Assembly: GCA_905250115.1 (NCBI GenBank)
Contig: CAJNOI010000208.1
Location: 81,073 to 145,072, forward strand
Source of the DNA: Adineta steineri
Lineage: Eukaryota; Rotifera; Eurotatoria; Adinetida; Adinetidae
Direction: 5' to 3'
DNA: 64,000 nt
Below the pieces are notes generated by a model. The model was not told the DNA's origin. It saw only the letters and a list, made by a program, of their open reading frames with translations, and did not search any database. Below, one piece after another: positions 1 to 10,589 of this stretch (position 1 is its first letter; every line of letters starts with the position of its first letter). A program made the translations under genes and the position numbers.

Positions 1-210
1 TGTTCGAACATAAGCAAATGCTTCTCGAGGAGTAGCTAATTGTAATATATTTTGAAAATGTGTTTCATTTGAAATATATTTTTGTGCTTGAAAATAATGT
101 TCAGTTGTTGGCCAAGTATATCCATCTAATTCAATTGGAGAAATATAAAAATTACTAAATTCACCAAATGGTTCATTACGACGATAGAAATAAATAGACG
201 TATCACTCAT
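1..210 (-). CDS. NADAR-domain protein (YbiA-like N-glycosidase family), 5' part only
   Basis: The first 70 codons of a minus-strand gene whose remainder lies beyond the left edge; ATG at 208-210. The N-terminus carries FYRRNEPFGEFSNF, then a P-T-T-E-H-Y-F-Q-A-Q-K motif at about residues 34-44. This is the start of the NADAR fold (formerly DUF1768). Bacterial YbiA and plant relatives of this family hydrolyse the N-glycosidic bond of reactive riboflavin-pathway intermediates, and other members act on ADP-ribose and NAD-derived substrates. The conserved Glu of the TEHYFQAQK motif is present. No intron is seen in this part. The gene diverges from the GPCR at 2615 across 2.4 kb of AT-rich DNA. The family call is firm; the substrate cannot be told from this fragment. 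Confidence 0.85.
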   Translation of the reverse strand, partial: MSDTSIYFYRRNEPFGEFSNFYISPIELDGYTWPTTEHYFQAQKYISNETHFQNILQLATPREAFAYVRT

Positions 211-2614
211 TTTCTTTCGTTTTTTTTTCAAATGATATGTTTCGTAATGTGTAATACTTTCTTTTTCTTTTTTTCACCACGTGATTCAAAGAAATAAAGT
301 AATAACACATACTGTAATTATGCAACGCGAACAACAAAAACGCGTTCTTTTTCTTTATATGTATATATTTCGTCATAAACATAGTCTTTGAAATAATAAT
401 TATATATGCGCATATTATTCAAATAAAAAAAAAATTATTTCATTTTGTCAAACTTTATTCGTTGTGTTAAAGATGTGATGTGTGTCAATTGAATGTTTCT
501 CATTAATTCATATTTATTATGTCGAATAAATATACTATTTCAGCATCGAAAATATTTCTAGGTTTTGTAATGACTATTGAAATCTTGTCTCAAGATTAAT
601 TCATATGAATTTAATAATTTATGCATGATATCGTAGTCAATTAAATACATATTTTCAGTCATATACTAATTGATAATATTATAAAATTCTTCTAACATTG
701 TCCCTTAAGACTGCGTAGATTTTATTTTGATTTTCTCGATAGCTTTCAAAAAACAATTACAGAAAAATAGTTGAGAAAAAGTCATTTCAATTGTGTCGTC
801 AGATCTACAAAATTGTTAGAAAATATGATAAAATAATATGAATTTCAATAACTATTTGCTCTTCGTCATATAGGTTAAACAATGGTAAATTTCATATCTT
901 TCTCAGAATGTAGATGCCGCAGTGAAAATATGAATACGACAGGAAAACAATAACCACGCAAATTCTCATCTCTCAAGTTAAAGAGAATCAATTTCAATAT
1001 GACTTAATCTCAACAAACATATTTTCATTCGTCTTGATCAACTAGTTGTTTATGTTATTGCTAAAGTTCATCCAATAATATAGATCATTGTTGATAATTA
1101 TATTATGAATTAATATGCATTTCTTTTCACTTCTATCATCGTCGAATTAATTATGAAAGTGAACTTTGAAGCTCATCGTTTATGTTTACAATCAAAGTAT
1201 TCACCAATCTATATTTACACTCTCGTCTCGTTTATTGCTAAATAATACTTCAGATATTTTGGTTTCTCCTAATTGAACTCTTCCGACACTTTACGCCGTT
1301 TTATATAATTGTTTTATTCTATTTTTTATTTAGTTTTCTTGTCTTCATACGCAATGCCGACTATTCTCTTCATAATTAAAATCATATGTATAGAATAAAT
1401 TCAATAAGAAGTTACATGTAAATTGATACGTTTAGAAGTATCGAGTATCAAACTTTTCGATAATTTAAGTGTATTAACTCAATAGTTTAGTTCAGTTGAT
1501 GACTATTCCGACATGAATAATTTTATTTTTATCCAAGCGTAAGAAATGCATAGGATTTATCAGTAAAGCACTTGCAGTTATTTTGATGTACAACAACCGT
1601 GGATATAAATATTTCTCTAATTATTGTTAAAAATATCCATGTTTATTTTTAAATCAGCTGAACTTGATAATACGCACAGCCACAGACGGTATTTTTAAAC
1701 AAAATGAATATTCTCTTCATTATTTAACCGACAAAGATCTACATATAAGATACACATCAACGATCTTACACGGACACAGTTATCATTTTATTTTAATTAT
1801 GTTAAGAGGAAAAAGACAGAGATTTTATTGCAGAAATTAGTTTTCTACTCATTTGATGAAGATTATTCAATAAATTGACAAACTTTCCGAGAGCTCTGAA
1901 AATATTTTTACAGTTAAGATGCGCAAATAAATTGTAAAGTTCAATTTTGAATATTAATCAACTTAAGAGACAATTTAACATCTAAATAGTTCAAGAATAA
2001 TAAACAGAAAAATTTCTATTAATCAGTACTCTTTACATGTTTTCAAAAGATTTGTTTTTTTTATATTAAATTGACATAACATACAACAAATTTTTTGTTT
2101 GATGTCAATATTTGTTTCTTTTCTATCTCTTTCGGAGATTTAGTAAAAATAGACAAATGTTCATTTCTTATTAAAAAAGAAAGAAGATATGAAACTTTTC
2201 TTTACATAAATCATCGATGCAACACACTTAATGGAAGCTTCATATTTTTTATTTCGTTAAACTATGCCATTAAGTTCTAATGCCATATTTAAGTGTTAAA
2301 GCGCGATAATATTTATGACATATTGATAATTTTTTTTTCTTAGCGTAATTAGTTGATCATGTCAAATTCTTTTTGCAGACATCTTCTTTTCGTATTTTGA
2401 TGAGATATAGACCGAGATTATCTGCTATCAAACTTCATATTCACATTTGTACTTTATAACTGTTTCGTATTGAGATATTTTATATGAAATATACAGCATT
2501 TAACTTAATTAGAATTAACTCTTTCAGATATAATATTGTGCTTTACTTAAGATTAACGATAATAAATATCTGATTCGATTCGTCTATTTTCGTTATAATA
2601 CAAAGAAAGAAAGA
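211..2614. other. AT-rich intergenic region
   Basis: About 2.4 kb between two divergent genes. I see no conserved reading frame, RNA gene or ordered repeat. A 61-codon frame at 2095-2280 has no recognisable protein character. The region must hold the promoters of both neighbours, but no specific site stands out. Confidence 0.5.
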
Positions 2615-3601
2615 ATGACAGATGTAGTTGGTCAATCTATTAGTCTGTATGGTTATTGGTCGTCAGTTCCTCTTGGTTTTGTTGGTCACATATGTAGTCT
2701 GATTATTTTCTCATCGAAAAATCTTCGTCAATCATCAACTGGATTATTATTTATTTTCTTAACTCTCTCCGATACTTTATATCTTGGAATATCTATTCGT
2801 GATTTTCTTACATTCACTATAAAATGGTCAACATTACAAAGTGAATATCTATGTCGATTTCGTACATTTATTGTCAGTTTCTCCACTGTGACATCAGCTT
2901 GGCTTCTAGTATTGATAGCACTTGACAGATGGATTCGTGTACATTTTCCTTATCGACAAGCACGAATTTGTACACAAAAAGTAGCTATCTTCTTGATTAT
3001 TTTCGTATGTGTGTGTTCAACTCTATTTGCGTCACACGTTCTTCAATCTGAATTTTCTTTTACTGCACCAGGTAGCAGTTTATGCGGACCAGCTCGTTCT
3101 TCAGGAACATTCTATTCAATCTTTTATTTTAATACTTGGCCTATTCTACAATTATTAATCACTTATATGATTCCAAGTTGTATAATGATTATTTGTTTTG
3201 TCGGTGTCTATTCGAAATTGCGTTTTCAACAAACTCTGGTTGTTGCGTCAACAAGAAAAGAAAGAATGCAACGACAAATGCTCATATTAATGGTTTCGAG
3301 TATAATATGTTTTATCATTTGTACAATTCCTTATGCTATCTATCGAATTTTTTATCTTCGATCTGCAATAAATTCAATCAGTCCAATTATAACTGGCACA
3401 GTGTCAACTTTAATGACTATGAATTATTGTTATAATTTTTATATTCATTGTTTAACATCTCAACTCTTCCGTCAAACATTTATTCAACAATTAAAACGAG
3501 TTTTTATCTGGTGTAAAAAAAGACAAATAGGACGAGACAGACGAACTGTTTATCCGCTTCCAACCATAAACAGAAAAGGTGGATTGCCAATAATAAATTA
3601 G
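2615..3601 (+). CDS. Rhodopsin-type GPCR, divergent (receptor 1 of cluster)
   Basis: A 328-residue seven-transmembrane protein in a single exon. TM1 is at about residues 15-35 (VPLGFVGHICSLIIF). The Cys pair expected to link TM3 to extracellular loop 2 is at 80 and 157. The TM3 end reads A-L-D-R-W at 102-106, a DRY variant with Arg kept. TM7 has N-F-Y-I-H in place of NPxxY, followed by a basic tail. The general form (short N-terminus, no long loops) resembles the divergent peptide-receptor-like families expanded in bdelloid rotifers; the ligand is unknown. The ATG follows an A/G-rich leader and is the first in frame. Four related receptors follow within 20 kb, with different intron states, which suggests old tandem duplication. 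Confidence 0.85.
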   Translation: MTDVVGQSISLYGYWSSVPLGFVGHICSLIIFSSKNLRQSSTGLLFIFLTLSDTLYLGISIRDFLTFTIKWSTLQSEYLCRFRTFIVSFSTVTSAWLLVLIALDRWIRVHFPYRQARICTQKVAIFLIIFVCVCSTLFASHVLQSEFSFTAPGSSLCGPARSSGTFYSIFYFNTWPILQLLITYMIPSCIMIICFVGVYSKLRFQQTLVVASTRKERMQRQMLILMVSSIICFIICTIPYAIYRIFYLRSAINSISPIITGTVSTLMTMNYCYNFYIHCLTSQLFRQTFIQQLKRVFIWCKKRQIGRDRRTVYPLPTINRKGGLPIIN

Positions 3602-4450
3602 TTTATGAAGAAACTTTGAAAAAATTCTAAAATATTTTATGCTTTCAAACTATGTACGAACGGCAATTTTTCGAGTGCATACTTATCGTTGTTTGCTAAT
3701 AAATACAAAGAACATCATTCAGTACAAAAGAGGACTGATCTATTCAAAACTGGATTAGTTTATCTTTCATTCATTCAATGATCATATGAATCTCTCTGTT
3801 TTGATCAACGTAGTTTTCATCTCTATAATGTTTTTTCAATTAAAAAACTCCTCCTCAGTGTCTTCAAGTGGCCGAAATTATTTTTATTGTTTATGAAAGT
3901 TATATCATATCACAATTTTCGTGGCAATTTTTCGGTGAATTTTCGAATAGGTCATACATTGGATGCCAAAAAATGATTGGTGGTATTATTTTGTTCTGTT
4001 AAGGGTCAAAAATGTGGTTCTGTTAGTTGGTAACCCAATAACGAGATTAATAAAATTGTTATGTTAAAAATAAAGAAAGAGTGAAATGAGTATGACAAGA
4101 AGAAAATTGTCTGTTGTTATTAATGTAAAATGAGATAATAATGATAATGTGTTTTATTTGAATGTAAATCTACTTTTTGGTTAATTTCAAATGTGTGAAA
4201 TAAAAATGAAAACGCTTTTGTGTTATATATTGTCAATTGATGACTTTGAAGATTATACCTCTTATGTTTGTTTCAATCTTCACCTATAACTATTTTTTTT
4301 CTTTCCTTTCATATACATGTGCTTGATCATATTTTGCCTCTTTCTCTTTCTGTTCTTTGACATCAATATAGAATATAAAAATATATTTTTCGTTTTATTT
4401 CTTCATCAAAACAAGCGAATACATATATAGGAAATTTTCGTCATAACTTC
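3602..4450. other. Intergenic region
   Basis: About 850 nt of AT-rich sequence between two same-strand genes. No coding frame, RNA or clear repeat seen. Confidence 0.5.
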
Positions 4451-5296
4451 ATGGCAACACCATTGAATTTGAATCATTTTATCAATGCGAAACCGAGATT
4501 ATGCATCAAAATCAATACTGATCGATCCTTCATGGCTACTAATGACGATAAATACTTACTCTACTGCCCGAATCAGAGTCTTGCAGTTATAGATATGCAA
4601 ACAGGACACGAATTGATGAATGTAAAGCGAGATTTTGACGTGTTTGATCTATGTTGGTCATCGTATCTGAAACAATTTCTAATAATGAGTGGACTGGGTG
4701 ACTACAAACTCTATTCACTAGATATTATTGGTTCAAAAAGTCTTGAACAAGTTATAAAATTTTCACAAACAATGTGGAAATGTACATGTCATAGTGAGAG
4801 ACTACTTGTAAGTAGTGGTTACGAAGGAGCTATCATTGAAGAGTACAACATGAATAATTTTAAATTGATTCAAACATACAAAACACCAATCTCATGTCAA
4901 GAGAATCAAGAAATTGTATCAATTCAATTTAATACTGATGGAACATGCCTTGGTGTTCTTCTTCGATATGGACGAAAAGATGAATATTATGGAGTACCAC
5001 TTGAATATGATTATTACACCTTTGAATTACGTAATAGTTCGAGCCAGATGAATTTATTGAGTTGTTATACAGATCTACTTAACATGAATTATGACCTTCT
5101 TCCATTCGCAGATGGTCAATTTATGGTTTATGCATTTATGGATAATAAATTCTTGTTATTTGATTGCAATGGTAAACTTAAAGAAACAATTCACTGTGAT
5201 GGAACAAACATAGTTTCAATGACATTGAGCATTAAGAAAAACTCTCTTATGATATTAACACGTTTACCCGATGAACTTCATTTTTATGACATTTAA
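4451..5296 (+). CDS. Uncharacterised protein, beta-propeller-like repeats
   Basis: A 281-residue, single-exon soluble protein with no signal peptide or membrane segment. The sequence runs as repeated short strands ending in phrases such as S-L-A-V-I-D, Y-K-L-Y-S-L-D, K-F-L-L-F-D and D-E-L-H-F-Y-D at roughly 45-residue intervals, as in WD40-like propellers, but the canonical GH and WD dipeptides are absent. About six blades would fit. Codon use and length support a real gene. I do not recognise a specific family; it may be lineage-restricted. The propeller reading is an inference from strand spacing. Confidence 0.7.
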   Translation: MATPLNLNHFINAKPRLCIKINTDRSFMATNDDKYLLYCPNQSLAVIDMQTGHELMNVKRDFDVFDLCWSSYLKQFLIMSGLGDYKLYSLDIIGSKSLEQVIKFSQTMWKCTCHSERLLVSSGYEGAIIEEYNMNNFKLIQTYKTPISCQENQEIVSIQFNTDGTCLGVLLRYGRKDEYYGVPLEYDYYTFELRNSSSQMNLLSCYTDLLNMNYDLLPFADGQFMVYAFMDNKFLLFDCNGKLKETIHCDGTNIVSMTLSIKKNSLMILTRLPDELHFYDI

Positions 5297-6242
5297 CTTA
5301 GTTTTTTCTTCAATACAGTCAATATTTAGAATAAAAACAACAATCCATTGAAATATATGAAGAATATTAAGAGATTTTTTATTAAATAAACTTTTTTCAT
5401 ATCAAAATTAAAAATCTCTCTCATCATTTTATACATAAATATTCAAACGTTCACATTTTTTACATTAAAAATAGTTCGTTTATTTTATTCTTAATAAGAG
5501 TATCCGGGTGGGTATGATCAATATAATACATTCTCACAAAAAAATAAAGCAGAAGTTAATAAATATATATGAATGTATAATGAGAAATTATCCATGACTA
5601 TGATATTCTCTTTTACATAAAAATTAAATCGGCTAAGAGTTCAGCTATTCAAAAAATACATATTTAATATTTTTATAAAAAAGCCATCCGCGGATTACAT
5701 GTAAAGTTGATTGAACATTAAAAAAAGAATTTAAGTTGATGAGAATGAACAATTGTTGAATGGATCGAAGAAACTAATGAAACATTTTGGAAAAAATAGT
5801 TTGTCAATAAAAGATGTGGATTCAAGAAAAACTCATGTCACGATGATGTTGAAAATGACGATGGACGAAATGATGATGCAACTATATATAAAATGGATTA
5901 TAAGAATGAACAAATTTATTATGCTGACATAGAAACATTTCCAGGGATAATACTACTTCATCCATCTCAACAAATTCAAAATGATATTATGGTAATGATA
6001 AATGATAAAGAAAATCCGATTGTCGTTTCCACTGGTAATACAAAAACACAAGAGTACTCTCAACAGAGACACTCAAATTAATAATGATCGATATTCCTTT
6101 GTTCTTTTTTCAGTTCACTTTCTTACATCTACAGTTTGTTATTTTATATTTCAAATAAATCAAGACATATTGATAAAGATAGAGTACACCATATTGTAAG
6201 AAGAAATTGAATAGAAAAATAATTTTTTCTCTGCCGGGAGAA

Positions 6243-6382
6243 CATATGTAATGTATCATCTGCTTTGCGTTGCTATTGTTTGAATTATTTATTGCATAGG
6301 ATGATATCTCTTGTTGAAACGACCAAAATAGAAGATTTTCATTTTCCTTGCTGTCACATTACTTGCATCTCTTGATTGTTGT
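6243..6382 (+). repeat. Dispersed repeat, copy 1
   Basis: This stretch resembles 56388-56547 on the same strand. Shared blocks include an AATGT.TCATCT core near the start, CTTGTTGAAA in the middle, and CTTTGATTCTTGTT-like sequence (CTCTTGATTGTTGTT here) at the end. Identity by eye is about 65-70% with one indel of about 20 nt. No frame stays open across either copy. Probably a decayed mobile element or an old duplicated segment. Confidence 0.45.
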
Positions 6383-6430
6383 TAAGAGTGTGGATATGAC
6401 ATTTGTATTTAACTCATCCACACTCGTCCT
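6383..6430. repeat. GTGTGGAT palindrome
   Basis: Inverted repeat with arms AGTGTGGAT (near 6387) and ATCCACACT (near 6416) around a spacer of about 20 nt. A weaker member of the GTGGGTGTG palindrome family that recurs in intergenic DNA of this window. Confidence 0.55.
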
Positions 6431-7706
6431 AGATCTTGGTAATTGTTTGTATTGATGAGTGTATCTCAGTTGAAATTGTTCATCGTTCTAGATTTACACA
6501 TATTGTTCGATCTTTTAGTGTTTCTTACATTAATAGATAATGATTTTCTTTATATCTTATAGTTATTCTATATTATTATTACACATTTCTCTCTTCTTCT
6601 TTTGATTTTAAAATATATGTATAATTATATTGTTTTTCTTCTTTTCGCTTCTTTTCATATACATGATTTTGTAAACAAGAGAGATTGTATCGAGACATGA
6701 CAGAAGAATATTTGGTGAGATATTGCTAGCGATGAATGTTCAAAAGAATGAATATGATATTATTATGCAGAAACACTTACGAGTCAAAGTAATTAAACTT
6801 TTCTCATTTTTTTATACTTTATCTCGGTGATAAGATCATCATCACGTTGCAATAACTCGTGACGACATATTTATAATCTTTTTTTCTTTTCTGAAAACGC
6901 CTCTTACTAAATTTAATTAAAAAAAACTAGAAGATCGCTAGAAATAAGTGTGCTCTGATTCTAATATCCGTTATTTAATGAAAACACAAAGAAGTATGTA
7001 TACATAAGTTCAGTCAATTTTTTAATCGTATTTGAACCGATTCGGCAGTACTAATCATGTAACGATTCATTTGATAAACTGTTTTCTCCACTGTGTTACA
7101 ATATTATATTTAATATATATTGGATCTTTATTGAAAATTAAAATAATTCCATTATGTTTCCCATTCTAGTTCTAAGAAGATTATTCTGTCTTTCTAGTAG
7201 ATCTTTTCTTCTATGGAGATGAGACTTATTAGTAACGATTGTCGATAAATATCCATAATAGATGCATATGAAAATATTCAATTTGATTATAATCCGATAA
7301 AAGAAAATAAGATATTGAAATTTTATTCTTGAAGAAAAAACGTCACTTTGGACTAAATGCTAAAATTAAATTTTGTTCTTTTAATATTATCAAAGTTCAA
7401 CGTTATTAATAAAGCGTTTGTTTTTCCTGAGGAATATCATTAATGAATAATGAATAAGATCAACGATGCATAGAAAAAAGATATTAAATAATCTTATGAG
7501 TTTAGTAAGTAAATAAGACTTAATGAGCGTTAGAATCATTCTAGACATAAGTAGTTCATCGTATTATGCGACAGTCTTTGTAGCTGTGAGGACATTTATT
7601 TTTGATAAACACATAAATAAAAGAAAGAAATAAGTAGTCATTTTAATTTATTTCATCTATTTTCTATATAAAATAATAGATTAACAATATTTAACATCTA
7701 TCAAGA

Positions 7707-8731
7707 ATGAGTAGCTATGCATCAATATTAACACAGATCTTATCTAACATTACATTATATATCGATTATATTACTTTAATTTTTGGTACAATTGGTGGTA
7801 TTTGTAATTTAATAACATTTACTAGTCGACAGATGCGTCAATCTGCCGCTGTATTTTATTTATTATATGGGACAATCTTTCAATTATTAACTATTTTATA
7901 TTGTGTTTCAATGCGTTTGTTTTATGATCGATCTGGAAGTAATTTACAAAATGAATCATCTATATTTTGTAAATTACGATATTATTTTGTTGTAACATTA
8001 CCTGCACTTGCTTCTTATTATATGTTTTTGGCTACTCTTGATCGATGTTTTTGTACATCTATCAATGTTAAAATACGTGCATGGAGTGAAATTAAAATTG
8101 CAAAACGATTGTCAATCTGTATGCCAATAGTTGGTTTTATAATTTCAATCCATATATTTATTCTTTATGATATTTATAATAATTTATGTCAAATTAAACC
8201 AGGAAGTATTTATACATTTATCTTTACAGGTTATTTAATTGTTATTGTCACATTTTTACCGAATATTCTTATGTTAATATTTTCTCTTATCACTGTATCG
8301 GCTGTGAGAAATTCACGACAACGAGTCAATACTACAAATAGAGTCAATAGTATGCCAAATGGACAACGTCCACAACGTTTAGAATTAAAACTTATTAAGG
8401 TTAAAGATTTTCTTTTCAATTCATAAGAAAATTAATTTGTGAATTTTTTTTAAACATTTAGATAATTGTTATACAAGTAGTTCTGAGTGTATTACTTTCT
8501 CTACTACGCCTTGGTTCCTATAGTTATTATATTATCGCCAATAGTATTTCCAATCCAACAATTAATCAACGTAGTGCAGCAGGATTCGCTATATCACTTG
8601 GTGGTTCTTTATATTTTTTTAGTTATGCCATACCTTTTTATGCGTCAATGATTTCAACAAAATATTTTCGTGATATATTTTATCAAAGAATTCTTCTTTT
8701 CTATCGTCGTTCTCTTAGACAATTTATCTAA
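7707..8731 (+). CDS. Rhodopsin-type GPCR, two exons (receptor 2 of cluster)
   Basis: Exon 1 is 7707-8399 and exon 2 is 8462-8731. The 62-nt GT..AG intron (8400-8461) is phase 0 and falls just before TM6; without splicing the frame ends in the intron. The spliced product is 320 residues with seven hydrophobic segments. The TM3 motif is T-L-D-R-C (Arg kept), TM7 ends A-I-P-F-Y-A instead of NPxxY, and the tail is short and basic. Its N-terminus (MSSYASILTQIL) and the S/T-rich post-DRY loop match the other receptors of the cluster. The intron position is not shared with the two other spliced receptors at 9555 and 21988. Ligand unknown. Confidence 0.83.
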
Positions 8732-9554
8732 ACAAATCTATATTAATTATTCCTATTATTAACTCTTATTCAAGCAAATATTAGAAACAATCATCAATAC
8801 TTCTAACATTCATATAATATTTTTTCTTTTAAATTAAATAAAACTTTCAATTCACAAAAGGTTTTCTCATTATATCCGATAGTTTATATAAAGTAAAAAT
8901 CAAATAAAAAAAAGATGTCTGTCAATCAAACATGTGATATATGGATATAATCGGATGTTTGTAAGCACATTCACATTCTATTTATCAATTTTACTAATGA
9001 TGAAAGATATTTTTCAAGGAAAGGAAAGAAAAGGAAAGCAAGCAAATGATAGGAACAATTTTGATACTTGAACATCTATTTGAAAAATCTATTATTGGGA
9101 ATTTGAATATATTCTGTCAAGAAGATTTTCCCACTCTTTCCATAAATGAATTTGAACGAAAAATAGAAAAAACATCATTAATGAATCTAATCTAAATAGA
9201 GAAACATACAAATATAATAATCAAAGTTCATTAATGAAGTAAATTCACAAATTGTTCACTTAGTGGAAAATCATGAGAAAAAAAAAATATTTTTTTAATA
9301 TGTATGATATTTCATGTTGTTCATTTTGACTGATCTTATGCGGTGAAGTGAAAAAAAAGTATTTATATACTTTTTAATGCACTTCAAACATTTTCTGTCG
9401 GTATGAAATAATCACCGCGTTACACTCTAAGATAAGAATAGCTGGGCTTTGATGAGTTTGATAGATTATATATTCAATATAAAACTTGAATGCAATTACA
9501 TTAATTAGAAAGAAAAAGATTGCGAGTTGTGTGTTTGAAAGAATATCAGTAGGG
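8732..9554. other. Intergenic region
   Basis: About 820 nt, AT-rich, with several A and T runs. A frame open from 9486 could extend the next gene upstream by 23 codons but is judged non-coding. Nothing else seen. Confidence 0.5.
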
Positions 9555-10589
9555 ATGTCTTCATCGATTGTTTCAGCACTTAATTTTGCTTCGTCAGAAG
9601 TAACGATCTATTTAGGCACCCCACTTCTTCTTACTGGTGTTATTGGTGGAATATTCAATATTATTGTTTTTCTTAGTCTACAAACATTTCGACAAAACTC
9701 ATGTGCATTCTACATGGTAGTAATGTCGTGTGCTAACATTGGTCAATTGATGATGGGTTTACTTTCTCGTCTTGTCATCACTGGCTTCAATGTCGATTGG
9801 ACAGTTCAATCAGTCTTCTACTGCAAATTTAGAATATTCATGTTGTATATATGTTCACTTATCTCTTTATCATCTATGTGTTTGGTGACAATTGATCAAT
9901 ATATGGCAACTTCTTCTCGTCCTCAGTGGCAACAATGGAGCAATATTAAAATAGCTCGTCGCCTATTAACAGTAGTTGTCACAATTTGGATTCTTCATGC
10001 AATTCCAACTTTGATATACTTTGATCATGTTGTATCACCTATTACAGGAGTAATTACGTGTACGAGTACAAGTGCCATTTATCAAGAATACTACACCTAT
10101 GGTTATGTACTTTCTTTGCTTGGAGTTGTACCTGCTTTTATTACAGTTGTATTCGGATGTTTAGCTTATCAAAATGTGCGACAACTATCACATCGTATAT
10201 TACCTCTTATTCGACGTCAGTTAGATAAACAATTGACAACAATGGTTCTCTTACAAGTCATCTTCAATTTCTTTGCTCTTGTACCACCTCTGATTACAAC
10301 GATTCTTTTACTACAAAATAATCTCATTAAAGATCCAGTAATTCTTGCTCAAATACAATTGGCAAACTATACCAGCTTCATTCCTTATTACTTTTACTTT
10401 GCGGTAAGTCTCATTCCTTTGTTAAGTAATGTTTTTTTTTCTTATATTTATGTTTAGAGTCCATTTTACATTTATATATGTGTTTCTCAACGATTTCGTC
10501 AACAATTTTTTTATGTAATCTTTGGCATTCATCTCAAGCGATTCCGACGACCAAGAATTATTATTAATCAAGTACTACCAGAGACATAA
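9555..10589 (+). CDS. Rhodopsin-type GPCR, two exons (receptor 3 of cluster)
   Basis: Exon 1 is 9555-10403 and exon 2 is 10458-10589, joined across a 54-nt phase-0 intron whose terminal AG is also part of a TAG stop if unspliced. The product is 326 residues. I chose the ATG at 9555 (MSSSIVSALNF), which matches paralogue N-termini, over an in-frame ATG at 9486. Seven hydrophobic segments are visible. TM3 ends T-I-D-Q-Y, so the conserved Arg of DRY is replaced by Gln. The intron cuts TM7 just before S-P-F-Y-I-Y, the same place as in the minus-strand receptor at 21988. The exon-2 tail is rich in Arg and Lys. Ligand unknown. Confidence 0.84.

Larger units (their letters stand above)
5297..7706. 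other. Intergenic region with small repeats
   Basis: About 2.4 kb. It holds a short frame at 5893-6081 (62 codons, starting MDYKNEQIYYADIETF) that could be a gene scrap but matches nothing I know; a copy of a dispersed repeat at about 6243-6382; and a GTGTGGAT palindrome at 6383-6430. The rest is featureless AT-rich sequence. Confidence 0.45.

Noticed and set aside
9486..9554. Upstream extension of receptor 3 by 23 codons
   Set aside because: Lys/Arg-rich and unlike the N-termini of the paralogues, which begin MSS-.
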